The translations under genes were made by a program, and so were the position numbers. From positions 1-64,000 of the forward strand of contig CALSTX010000005.1 in NCBI GenBank assembly GCA_943789375.1: 64,000 bases of DNA, read 5' to 3'. The notes under the pieces are model-generated. The model did no database searches and was not told the DNA's origin. It saw only the letters and a list, made by a program, of their open reading frames with translations. Below, in pieces: positions 54,943 to 63,624 of this stretch (positions are counted from its first letter, which is position 1; every line of letters starts with the position of its first letter). This DNA is from an uncultured Opitutales bacterium (lineage in GTDB: Bacteria; Verrucomicrobiota; Verrucomicrobiia; Opitutales; Seribacteraceae).

Positions 54943-55470
54943 ATGCCATCAGTCACACAACATACTGCTCCTATCTCCTCTTTCAAATGGGAAGATCTAC
55001 TCGGTTTACTTCGTGATGAACTTCAGGAATACGGAGGGCTGATTGGTTTGCTTTCTGCTCAACAGCAAAACATTTTAGAACGCAGACCCGAAAGTCTCCT
55101 CGAAATCAATCAGTCTGTTCAAACTCAAATGGAAGCAAGCCAAATGCTGCAAAGAAGAAGGCAAGGATTTGTAACTAGCTTAGCCCATTCATTTGGAGCA
55201 CCTGCTGAATCAAATTTATCGGAACTTATTCCTCACTTTCCCGATGTTACTCGGCCTATGTTTGAAAGTTTGGTTGAAGAAATTAATAACTTAATCAGCA
55301 AGATTCGATCAAAGATTGAGCAAAACCAACGCCTCCTCAGCCGCTTATCCGAGGTTACAGAACAGATACTCAGCGTCACTAATCCCAGTGCCCATTCCAA
55401 AACCTACAGCCGTAGCGGTAATGTACAAAATCTTGCTCATAACCGGTCGAGTATTAACGAGTCTGCATAA
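54943..55470 (+). CDS. flgN: FlgN-like chaperone for hook-associated proteins
   Basis: 175 residues, helical, with the FlgN/FlaF-like pattern LLRDELQEYGGLIGLLSAQQ and a second long helix around EEINNLISKIRSKIEQNQR. FlgN binds the C-termini of FlgK and FlgL before export. It lies directly before flgK, as expected. Sequence conservation is low. Confidence 0.72.
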   Translation: MPSVTQHTAPISSFKWEDLLGLLRDELQEYGGLIGLLSAQQQNILERRPESLLEINQSVQTQMEASQMLQRRRQGFVTSLAHSFGAPAESNLSELIPHFPDVTRPMFESLVEEINNLISKIRSKIEQNQRLLSRLSEVTEQILSVTNPSAHSKTYSRSGNVQNLAHNRSSINESA

Positions 55471-55486
55471 TTTTTGATATTTTAAG

Positions 55487-58400
55487 ATGTCTTTACTTGG
55501 AGAAATAAGCAAAAACAGCGAAGCCTTACGCTATCACGCGAAGACTGCGGAAATTGCTGGCCAAAATTTAGCCCATGTAAATGATGAAACATATGCCCGC
55601 CAAAAGGTTTTGGCTCGGGAAGGTGTAATGTATGGTAGTTTTGGTGAACTACAAACATCTGGTCTTGAGGCGGCGGGCTTGGAGCATGCGAGATCTGAAT
55701 TGTTGGACAAACGTGTTGTCAATGAACTGTCAGAAACTGCTAGCTTAGAAGCACAAAAAGAAATATTAGATCTTCTTCAGGGAGCATTGGGTGAAACCAT
55801 CACCCGTAATGGTATTAATGTTGGTCTTGATGACCTTCATGATAGTGACCTTGCTCCAGGCAGCCTTACTCGGGCACTCAATGACTTTTTTAATGCATTT
55901 CAAGAGCTATCTGCTTCTCCAGATGAGCCAACCATCAAACAGGAACTTTTTAATAAAACTCAAACCTTAGTTAAAAGGTTTAACGATGCAGGAAGTAGTC
56001 TGGACTCCATTGAGGAAGATCTTTCCGAAACAGTCAAAAGATCAGTCGATGATGTAAACCGGGTGCTTGCTCAACTGCATGAAACCAACAAGCAAGTACG
56101 CCGCTTTGAACTTCAGGATAAAGGTAAAGCGGTAACTTACCGTGATAAACGGCAAGCTCTCCTTGAAGAGTTGTCTCAATTGATGGATTTCAAAGTCGAA
56201 GAAGATGTAGTGGATGGAAAACCGTCTGGCTTCCTTAATCTGTATGTCCAGGGGACCGCGAATGAGAAGGTAAATCTCCTTGATCCTATGGGACCCAAAA
56301 ATATCACCAACGACTGGGGCCAGGAATTTGCAATTGCATCACCCTCTGACCCCAATGGTAAAACTGCAAAAGTAAGAGCTAAGGTTGATGCCAATGGCAA
56401 TCTGGGTCGCTTTGAAGTATTGGATGGAGGTTCATTGTATAATGACTCTGAAGGACCGATCTTAGTTTCTTTACTTCCCCCAAAGCCCACATCTAATCTT
56501 ATCGAGACAGATACTGGCGAGGTTGTTTCTGCTCCGAAAGGTGGGACCATTAATGAGGTTTTTGTCCAGGAGGGGGATAAAGTTCAGCAAGGTGATGCAC
56601 TTGTAAATGTCGATGTTACTGCTAATGATGCAGTTGCAAATGCAGAAGGAGTCATTGGCGGAGAAGGAGGCATTAATGCCCCGGTTGATGATGGAGGAGA
56701 AATCTCGAATGTAACGGGTGGACAAAGGTCTAACACAGTTCCCGTTTTAACTGAGATTGCTCGCAAAGAAGGTGATGTCTTTTATCAGGGAGATTCTTAC
56801 TACCAAGCTCTTACAAATAGTCAAAAAGGTGACGATGTCAGTGACACTCGCAAGTTTATGAAAATTTCCACTTGGCCAAACGGACAGGTACAGGAAATTA
56901 AAAAAAGACATTCAGATATTGAAACCTTTCAGCAAGGTGACCAAATTTACTACGAAGGAAAGTTTCTTCAAGCAACGGAAGAAGTTGCCCCAATTTCTGA
57001 AGAACTGGGAACAGATGGTACAGCTAGTCGTACTTATTTAGCTGGTGAAGTTATTTTATATCAAGGTACCTATTACCAAGCCTTTCAGAATCTGAATAAA
57101 GGAACTGATTTATCTGGAATTCTTACTAGTACTAGTGAAGATGGCACAGAATCATCCAAGGCGACAGGTGACCAGACTCTAGACAGTTTATGGGTTATCG
57201 GAGAAAACCTGGCTTCAATTGCTAATTCCAAACCTGAGGGTGTAGACGAAAATGGTGAGGTTTCTTTCACTAAGGGTGATATTATCTCGAGCCTTAATAC
57301 CAGTAATGAAATTCTTTATTATCTGACCATAAAAGATGTGCCTGATGGAGATATCCCCAACTTCGAAGAATCTGATTCTTTTGTCAGAATGAATTCTTTT
57401 GTGGATACGGTTAAAAAACTAGATCTTAGTCAGGGGTCGCTTCAATTTTTTGATAACGAAATTTACTATGACGAAGGGAGTGACCAACACTTCATTGTAG
57501 ACTCTTCTCCGAATATCATAACTGACCAGGAAGTTCTTGCTTCGTTTGATCCCTCTGCTGCTGAATGGTCCAAAAACTTTCATGTTTTTAAGCCAAAAAT
57601 AATTGATGCGGAACCCACGAGCATTATCCGTAAAATTTCTTCATCCGGACACAACCTCTCAAATGGTGTCCTTCAAGAAGTGAATATAGGTATCGCCGAA
57701 GCCGTAGTCAAAAATGGGGAGATTACAACATTCAACCTTCTCAATGCGGGTAATTCTTTCCCCTCCTCCGATGCAATTTTTTCGGACGGCATAGAATTAG
57801 ACTTGAATGCGGGCTCTATCCATGGATATCAATCAGCAAGATCTGAAGAGATGGAAAGATTCCGAACGAGCCTTAATGATCTCGTTTCAGATTTTGCCAC
57901 ACAAGTTAACAGTATCTACAACCCAGATGACGAGCAGGGTGGATATTTATTTGGATTCGATGCTTTCCTTACCCGTGCGGTTGCTGGAAATAATCTCATT
58001 ATGGAAGAAGAGTATGGGCTTTATGGGGTTGAGGGAACCGGAGAATTACAACTATTTAGGGATGAAGTGAATATGACTTTGCCTACGGCAGAATCTGATA
58101 CATTTACTATCGTTAATACTACTCCTATTTTTCCAGAACAAGTCCCTAATCAAGCTTTGGTGAGAGAAAGTGATGACCTGAAGTTATTCCTGGATGACCC
58201 GAATAATTCAGACATTTACCAATTCTATGCTTCTGCACGAAGAATGCAGCATGTTACTTTAGAGGTAGATGAAACTTATCCTGGCAATGACAAACTAGTT
58301 GGAACGGCCGACGACGGTAGATCACTCCTGCTTGGTTACGAAACCATTCCATTCAGGATAGAACAAGGAGAAAAAGCATTTATTATTGGCGATAACTTTT

Positions 58401-58804
58401 CCTTTGATGCAGTTTTACAAAATGACTGGAATCTTGCCACCAGTCTTAGGATTGATAACGACCTCACAGTTGATAATCTTAAGTCGACCCATGATTTTGC
58501 TGAAGGTGCCAACGAGATTGCTTTTAAAATCGGCGATTTAGCCAATGATGGAGAATTTACCTCTCACATTTCAACAATGAATGCTGACATTGGTAACTCC
58601 TTGTCAGATCTTAATGATAACCTTGATCATCAAAAATCACTCGAGACTCTGCTTTTGGATCAGCGCCGGGCGGTAAGCTCAGTATCTGTAGACGAAGAGG
58701 TATCGGATTTGATGCAATTCCAACGCTCCTTTCAGGCATCTGCCCGCGTATTGAATACTCTCGACAAAATGCTCGAACTTGTTGTGCTTGGCTTAGTTAA
58801 ATAA
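55487..58804 (+). CDS. flgK: Giant hook-filament junction protein FlgK with lectin-like inserts
   Basis: 1105 residues, about twice the usual 450-650. The N-terminal D0/D1 region (ALRYHAKTAEIAGQNLAHVN) and C-terminal D0 region (SDLMQFQRSFQASARVLNTL) are typical FlgK. The large middle carries extra modules. An NG...GG motif (about 293-328, repeated about 732-775) comes first, then a lipoyl/biotinyl-like segment (about 341-424; GGTINEVFVQEGDKVQQGD). Several chitin-binding type-3-like units follow (about 428-455, 481-501, 516-543; YQGDSYYQALTNSQKGDD and AGEVILYQGTYYQAFQNLNK). It is exported and incorporated with FlgL. Binding of polysaccharides is inferred only from these motifs. Confidence 0.88.
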   Translation: MSLLGEISKNSEALRYHAKTAEIAGQNLAHVNDETYARQKVLAREGVMYGSFGELQTSGLEAAGLEHARSELLDKRVVNELSETASLEAQKEILDLLQGALGETITRNGINVGLDDLHDSDLAPGSLTRALNDFFNAFQELSASPDEPTIKQELFNKTQTLVKRFNDAGSSLDSIEEDLSETVKRSVDDVNRVLAQLHETNKQVRRFELQDKGKAVTYRDKRQALLEELSQLMDFKVEEDVVDGKPSGFLNLYVQGTANEKVNLLDPMGPKNITNDWGQEFAIASPSDPNGKTAKVRAKVDANGNLGRFEVLDGGSLYNDSEGPILVSLLPPKPTSNLIETDTGEVVSAPKGGTINEVFVQEGDKVQQGDALVNVDVTANDAVANAEGVIGGEGGINAPVDDGGEISNVTGGQRSNTVPVLTEIARKEGDVFYQGDSYYQALTNSQKGDDVSDTRKFMKISTWPNGQVQEIKKRHSDIETFQQGDQIYYEGKFLQATEEVAPISEELGTDGTASRTYLAGEVILYQGTYYQAFQNLNKGTDLSGILTSTSEDGTESSKATGDQTLDSLWVIGENLASIANSKPEGVDENGEVSFTKGDIISSLNTSNEILYYLTIKDVPDGDIPNFEESDSFVRMNSFVDTVKKLDLSQGSLQFFDNEIYYDEGSDQHFIVDSSPNIITDQEVLASFDPSAAEWSKNFHVFKPKIIDAEPTSIIRKISSSGHNLSNGVLQEVNIGIAEAVVKNGEITTFNLLNAGNSFPSSDAIFSDGIELDLNAGSIHGYQSARSEEMERFRTSLNDLVSDFATQVNSIYNPDDEQGGYLFGFDAFLTRAVAGNNLIMEEEYGLYGVEGTGELQLFRDEVNMTLPTAESDTFTIVNTTPIFPEQVPNQALVRESDDLKLFLDDPNNSDIYQFYASARRMQHVTLEVDETYPGNDKLVGTADDGRSLLLGYETIPFRIEQGEKAFIIGDNFSFDAVLQNDWNLATSLRIDNDLTVDNLKSTHDFAEGANEIAFKIGDLANDGEFTSHISTMNADIGNSLSDLNDNLDHQKSLETLLLDQRRAVSSVSVDEEVSDLMQFQRSFQASARVLNTLDKMLELVVLGLVK

Positions 58805-58813
58805 TTTACTTAA

Positions 58814-61800
58814 ATGCGATTACCAAATCTTAGCGTCTCCGACTCCATCACGAATACTATTCGTGATCTGGATATGCAGCGTTACAAGTTGGATAAACAA
58901 ATATCTAGCGGCCAAAAGATTACTTTACCTGAAGATGATGGTATGCGTTTGGGTCGTGTTATTGACATCGATACTGAAAAGGGAAAGCTTGCCCAGTACC
59001 AAAGAAATGCCTCTTACGCTTCGGAATTTATAAATGCGGGGCACCTAAACCTTGATAATCTGAGGGAACTAAACCAACGAGCTCAAGAGATTTCAAGAGT
59101 TGCAGGCTCGAGCCTAAATGGTCCTGCAATGGAAACCTATGGTAATGAAATTAACCAACTTATTGAAGAGGCACTCAATCGCATAAATGCAACGCACAGA
59201 GGGCGGGCTCTTTTTGCAGGAACACAACTCAAACCTGAGTTCAGTAATTCCGAGATTCAACTTGGTAAAGAACAGAATTCTATCATTTCCCTGAACTCCA
59301 GTTTTGTTGGTGAGGTTGGAGCCGATGGTTTGAGGCAAATAAAAGCAGGAGAGGAAGTAGTCATACACCTAAACGGCAGAGAATATGTTATCAAAGCAAC
59401 CGCCGATGGACTGTCTACGGAAAAAATTACAGAACTTGCAAATGAACTGGTAAATTCTGATCCAGAAATTCTTGCTGACTTTACCCCACTCAATGGGGAA
59501 AACTATAATGCATTTATCCGTGGTTCAGTAGGCTCAGATACCCCGAGAAACAGTAGCGTTAAACTTTATTCCGAAATTTCTACTAATGGTGATTTACTAG
59601 TTTATGGAACTGCAGGTAAAACCTACAACGCCAAGGCAGAGTATTTAACCCAGTGGGACCCAAACCATTATTACCCAAATCAAATTGAGGCCAAAAGGGT
59701 AAGCCAGACTGAAGCATTGTACCCAGGTTCTTCCTATGAAAACTTGACCTCTTCGGAGAAAAAAGCTGTTGATGATGCAGTTTTTGAGTCGCCAAACGGT
59801 TCATTTTCGCTCTGGAGTGACAAACTTTCTTTCAAAGCAGGAGATCGTGTGTATGACGATATCTCCGACCCTGAAGCACCTCGATTCCTTCAATTTAAGG
59901 CTCCAGTTAAAGGGAATTGGGGACCTGATGAGTATACTCAGAATGATTTTGTTTTTCATGATGGTGCATGGCACAAGGTCTTAGACCCCAACGGTACCCA
60001 GAGCAATGATGTACCCCATAACCCTGCAGGGCTTGTTTCTTTCAACCCTAACTTAGCCTATTCTGCCGGTGAGGTTCTTCAGGCAGACAATAAACAGGTT
60101 GTGGTTGCCGGAGAGATTATGAAAGGTCAATTTGACTCCTTTGCCAATTATTCGGCTGGTGATGTTGTTCAAGATGGCGGAGCGTTCTATTCCCTTGACG
60201 CTGATGCTGCAATTTCTCTCTCCACTGAGTGGAATGTTTCTAATTACCCACAGGGTTCTGTGGTCAGGCATAACGGAGTTTATTACGAAGCTTCTGTTGC
60301 CGTAAGTAGTGATACTGACTCTACGGACTATGATATTACAAATCCGGGTAACTCATCGAAATGGTCTAGCCTTGGATCATCTATCGCTTCTATCTCAACC
60401 AAAATAAATGGTATTTTAACTGATGTAAGTGTTGCCGTTGAGAATCAAGCCACAACAGCAAACATTGACTTTGCTGCCCCTGTTGACGGTGTTCCTGTTT
60501 ATTTTACAGGATCTGCCTTTCAGTCAATTGATTTAGCTGACCTCAACAGTTTTAGTCCCATAACAGTTAATGCTGATAACGAGGGTATCACATTTGAGGA
60601 AATTCCCAAAGATTCTATCGATCCGACATGGACGCAAGAGATTATTGTGGGTACTTCTTCTACCGATGGTACAACAAATCTCTCTGTCACGCATTCAGAT
60701 CCCTGGAAGAGACTTCAAACCTATGAACTCGGTAGCATTATTGAGTTTGAAGGCAAACTTTGGGAGTCCCAAATTAATGATAATTTCAATCACAAGCCAA
60801 CCTTAGCTAGTTCGAATTATTGGAAAGAATTACCATCAGGTTACAGTGTTGATCGAGAGGATTGGAGTGTGGAAGCTTCAGGCATGTCGCTCAAAGAATT
60901 TCATGTTTCACTGGATGGAAGGTTGTTTAATGAATTCTCAGAAGCCAAGAGCCACAACAGTGATATTCTACTTTTTTCCAAAGATGCCTTACCTGTAGGT
61001 GCAACTCCTGAAGATTTAGATTTACTTGCGGAAGAAAAGGTCAAAACGATTTCTTATCCAGTGGCAACTTTTGATGTTAAGGGTTCAGAGTCTGAGGGAA
61101 CTGTTTACTTCGACCATCAAACTCAGGCATATAGATTGGCCGCTGCTGCTGAAGGAAGTCAGGTCATATCTAGCCAGATGATTACTTTTGAGCAACCTGT
61201 TGAACAATTCGAAGGACAGTATTTCATACCAACCGACGATGCTTTAGTAACTGACAGTTCGTTGTGGCTTTCCATTCAAGATGAATTCCCGCCAAATGTT
61301 GTACAGATCACTGAAGGCGAACCTTTTAATTTATTAAAAGGTGAGTATATCTATGACGAATCTCTTGATAAATACTTTATTGCGACTGCTAATTCAAATA
61401 CAGATACTACTGTGGATGGATTTGACCCCAGCAACCCGTCCGCATCTGTAGCCAATATTCGTGAGGCTTCAGCCCGAAGCGACGGTACAGTATTTAAGCT
61501 CACGACCCTCCCTAAAGAGGGACAAGAAAAAGTTTTTTCTAGTGCAGCGGACAATACTCAACTTGCTCTAGATACTGGTGATTACATCTACCACCAGGAA
61601 GAAAAAGCTTACTATGTTGCAACAGATGCGGCTACTATAGATAGTAATGAAGCTTTCGAAGCACTTTTAGCTGAAAACAAAATGTTAAAAGTTCCTGCTG
61701 AAGTTCGCACCCAAGGCACAGAGTGGGCTTCAAACAAAACATACCAATCAGGAGATATTGTCCTGTATGATGGCCAATATTATAGAAGCCTTCGTGATAA

Positions 61801-62797
61801 CTTTAATAACTTCTTGCCATCTGCTGATTTTCTTGGGTCCACAGAAATGATTTTGCCAGATTCCGAGCTGATTCCGAGCGTAGATGGACAGTCACAAGTT
61901 GCGAATTATATATGGGAGGTTGTTGACAACCCTCTTCAGCATGTTCTGCAATTTGATGCCACCCGCAAAGATGCGCCGAAAGTTACAGTTCCTACAGCTG
62001 GTGCTGCGGGTTCAGATGCATTAGCCAAGGCTGTTGTTGATGCAAATGGAAATGTAGTTGGACTCAAAGTGGAAGACGCGGGTCAATACTTTTTTCAAGA
62101 TGGCAACATCCCTCAAGACTTCCAAAAAGTTACAGTCCAAGTGGGGCAAGAAACACTAGAGGCAACGATATTATGGCAAGAAAACCCTAATGATCCGGGT
62201 CCATACCGTATTGCGGGTTTTGAACTAATCGAGCCAGAAGAGCCAATTACAAGTCTTGCACCTACAGGACCCCGTGTCGGTGACACATTCTCATTTGCTA
62301 CTGGATCTAAAACCTTTCTTGATCACCGCAACGAAAAAGGTGAGATTGTAAGTGTTTCTTACACGGGATCAGAAAATAATTCCAAATTTTATGTGGGTAA
62401 AGAAAGTGCAATCACTTCATTTTTAAATTCTGCTGATGGTGGCACTGCTGAACTTGGAGATGTGGTCAATACTTTAGTTGAACTTCGAGATGGTTTAGCT
62501 GAAGCTACGCCATCTTTCTATTCCCAAGAAGTTGAAGATTCTGAGAAAAAGCTCATCGAGCTTGAAGACAACATTATCGATAAGATGGGTGAACTTACCG
62601 CTAGTATGGTTCGTATGGAAACAGTCAAAGCTCATGATGAAGATTACTTCATGCAACTCGATCAAAGAATATCACGTGACTTAGATATTGATCTTTCCGA
62701 GACGATCATGAGGCTTTCTCGTGTGTCCACAGCTTATCAAGCAGCTATGCAAGTAGGAGCACAACTGCTTAATACATCCTTACTGAATTACCTGTAA
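58814..62797 (+). CDS. flgL: Giant hook-filament junction protein FlgL with lectin-like inserts
   Basis: 1327 residues, against about 300-550 in most bacteria. The N-terminal third starts as a normal FlgL (QRYKLDKQISSGQKITLPED; HRGRALFAGTQLKPEF), and the C-terminal helix (SRVSTAYQAAMQVGAQLLN) closes it. The central roughly 1000 residues hold repeated CBM5/12-like motifs at about 369-395, 410-432, 443-462, 473-497, 630-662 and 970-1006, for example YPQGSVVRHNGVYYEAS and YQSGDIVLYDGQYYRSL. Other repeats read EYIYDESLDKYFIAT, and an NG...GG motif lies at about 1069-1116. It is 9 bases after flgK. Confidence 0.88.
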   Translation: MRLPNLSVSDSITNTIRDLDMQRYKLDKQISSGQKITLPEDDGMRLGRVIDIDTEKGKLAQYQRNASYASEFINAGHLNLDNLRELNQRAQEISRVAGSSLNGPAMETYGNEINQLIEEALNRINATHRGRALFAGTQLKPEFSNSEIQLGKEQNSIISLNSSFVGEVGADGLRQIKAGEEVVIHLNGREYVIKATADGLSTEKITELANELVNSDPEILADFTPLNGENYNAFIRGSVGSDTPRNSSVKLYSEISTNGDLLVYGTAGKTYNAKAEYLTQWDPNHYYPNQIEAKRVSQTEALYPGSSYENLTSSEKKAVDDAVFESPNGSFSLWSDKLSFKAGDRVYDDISDPEAPRFLQFKAPVKGNWGPDEYTQNDFVFHDGAWHKVLDPNGTQSNDVPHNPAGLVSFNPNLAYSAGEVLQADNKQVVVAGEIMKGQFDSFANYSAGDVVQDGGAFYSLDADAAISLSTEWNVSNYPQGSVVRHNGVYYEASVAVSSDTDSTDYDITNPGNSSKWSSLGSSIASISTKINGILTDVSVAVENQATTANIDFAAPVDGVPVYFTGSAFQSIDLADLNSFSPITVNADNEGITFEEIPKDSIDPTWTQEIIVGTSSTDGTTNLSVTHSDPWKRLQTYELGSIIEFEGKLWESQINDNFNHKPTLASSNYWKELPSGYSVDREDWSVEASGMSLKEFHVSLDGRLFNEFSEAKSHNSDILLFSKDALPVGATPEDLDLLAEEKVKTISYPVATFDVKGSESEGTVYFDHQTQAYRLAAAAEGSQVISSQMITFEQPVEQFEGQYFIPTDDALVTDSSLWLSIQDEFPPNVVQITEGEPFNLLKGEYIYDESLDKYFIATANSNTDTTVDGFDPSNPSASVANIREASARSDGTVFKLTTLPKEGQEKVFSSAADNTQLALDTGDYIYHQEEKAYYVATDAATIDSNEAFEALLAENKMLKVPAEVRTQGTEWASNKTYQSGDIVLYDGQYYRSLRDNFNNFLPSADFLGSTEMILPDSELIPSVDGQSQVANYIWEVVDNPLQHVLQFDATRKDAPKVTVPTAGAAGSDALAKAVVDANGNVVGLKVEDAGQYFFQDGNIPQDFQKVTVQVGQETLEATILWQENPNDPGPYRIAGFELIEPEEPITSLAPTGPRVGDTFSFATGSKTFLDHRNEKGEIVSVSYTGSENNSKFYVGKESAITSFLNSADGGTAELGDVVNTLVELRDGLAEATPSFYSQEVEDSEKKLIELEDNIIDKMGELTASMVRMETVKAHDEDYFMQLDQRISRDLDIDLSETIMRLSRVSTAYQAAMQVGAQLLNTSLLNYL

Positions 62798-62809
62798 GTT
62801 ATTTAGCCT

Positions 62810-63265
62810 ATGAAACTTAACCTAGGGGAAGATTCCAATAATCCGGAGATTGATGCTTCTATAAGTCAAAACAAGATTTCCTTACCGCAAGGACTGTTTG
62901 GTTTTTCTCAGATCCGAGCAATGGAACTCATGTTTGATAAGGAAGAGTTACCTTTTATGTGGTTGAGGGAAGAAAAAGAAGATGGTTTGGCTTTTGTTGT
63001 CCTTGAACCTGGCGGAGTTCTTCCTGATTACTCTGTCGAAATTGCAGATACAGACATTAAGATACTTGGAATCACTGGACCTGAGGATACGATGATTTTA
63101 AACATCGTCACCTTGCTTCCTGAGCAAGCTAATAAAATTTCCCTTAATCTTGTCGGTCCCATTATTGTCAATCGTAAGACATTAACCGGCAAACAATGTA
63201 TCATCAATAATCATGAAGATTATTCTGCCCGCCACATCCTAGATGTTGGCGGTGAAGGTCTCTAA
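62810..63265 (+). CDS. fliW: Flagellar assembly factor FliW
   Basis: 151 residues with the FliW core [18 protein letters not shown] and [20 protein letters not shown], ending with the [18 protein letters not shown] segment. FliW binds CsrA and flagellin and thereby ties flagellin translation to export. It directly precedes csrA. Confidence 0.92.
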   Translation: MKLNLGEDSNNPEIDASISQNKISLPQGLFGFSQIRAMELMFDKEELPFMWLREEKEDGLAFVVLEPGGVLPDYSVEIADTDIKILGITGPEDTMILNIVTLLPEQANKISLNLVGPIIVNRKTLTGKQCIINNHEDYSARHILDVGGEGL

Positions 63266-63282
63266 TTTTAAAAATTGAGACC

Positions 63283-63585
63283 ATGTTGATTTTATCTCGA
63301 AAAGTAGAGCAAGGTATAAAAATTGGTGATGAAATTGAAATTTCTATCACCAAAATTGAGGGGGATTCCGTTAAGATTGGGATTTCAGCCCCCCGATCCA
63401 TTTCAATCTTTCGGAGAGAGATTTTAGAGGAGATGCAATCATCCAACCAGGAGGCAGCTGTTTCGGGTATACCGAAGCAAAGTGGTCTCCTTAAAAGCAC
63501 CCTGGCTGCTGGTTCCGCTAAGAAACTGATCGAGCAATTTAAAGCCAAAAAGGTTGCTTCTAACGAAAAAAAAATTGAAAAGTAA
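63283..63585 (+). CDS. csrA: Carbon storage/translational regulator CsrA, C-terminally extended
   Basis: 100 residues; most CsrA are 60-75. The canonical core is complete: [38 protein letters not shown], with the Arg of FRREI in the RNA-binding position. The C-terminal 30 residues ([19 protein letters not shown]) are an extra, lysine-rich helix. It represses target mRNAs, with FliW as antagonist. Linked to fliW with 17 bases between. Confidence 0.93.
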   Translation: MLILSRKVEQGIKIGDEIEISITKIEGDSVKIGISAPRSISIFRREILEEMQSSNQEAAVSGIPKQSGLLKSTLAAGSAKKLIEQFKAKKVASNEKKIEK

Positions 63586-63624
63586 GGCTTAGTTTTTCTA
63601 TTTTATTACTTCCTTCCTAGCACC

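Noticed and set aside
29200-63600. Sigma-28 promoters and anti-sigma flgM
   Set aside because: I looked for TAAA-N15-GCCGATAA-like sites upstream of genes and for a small FlgM gene and found nothing convincing.
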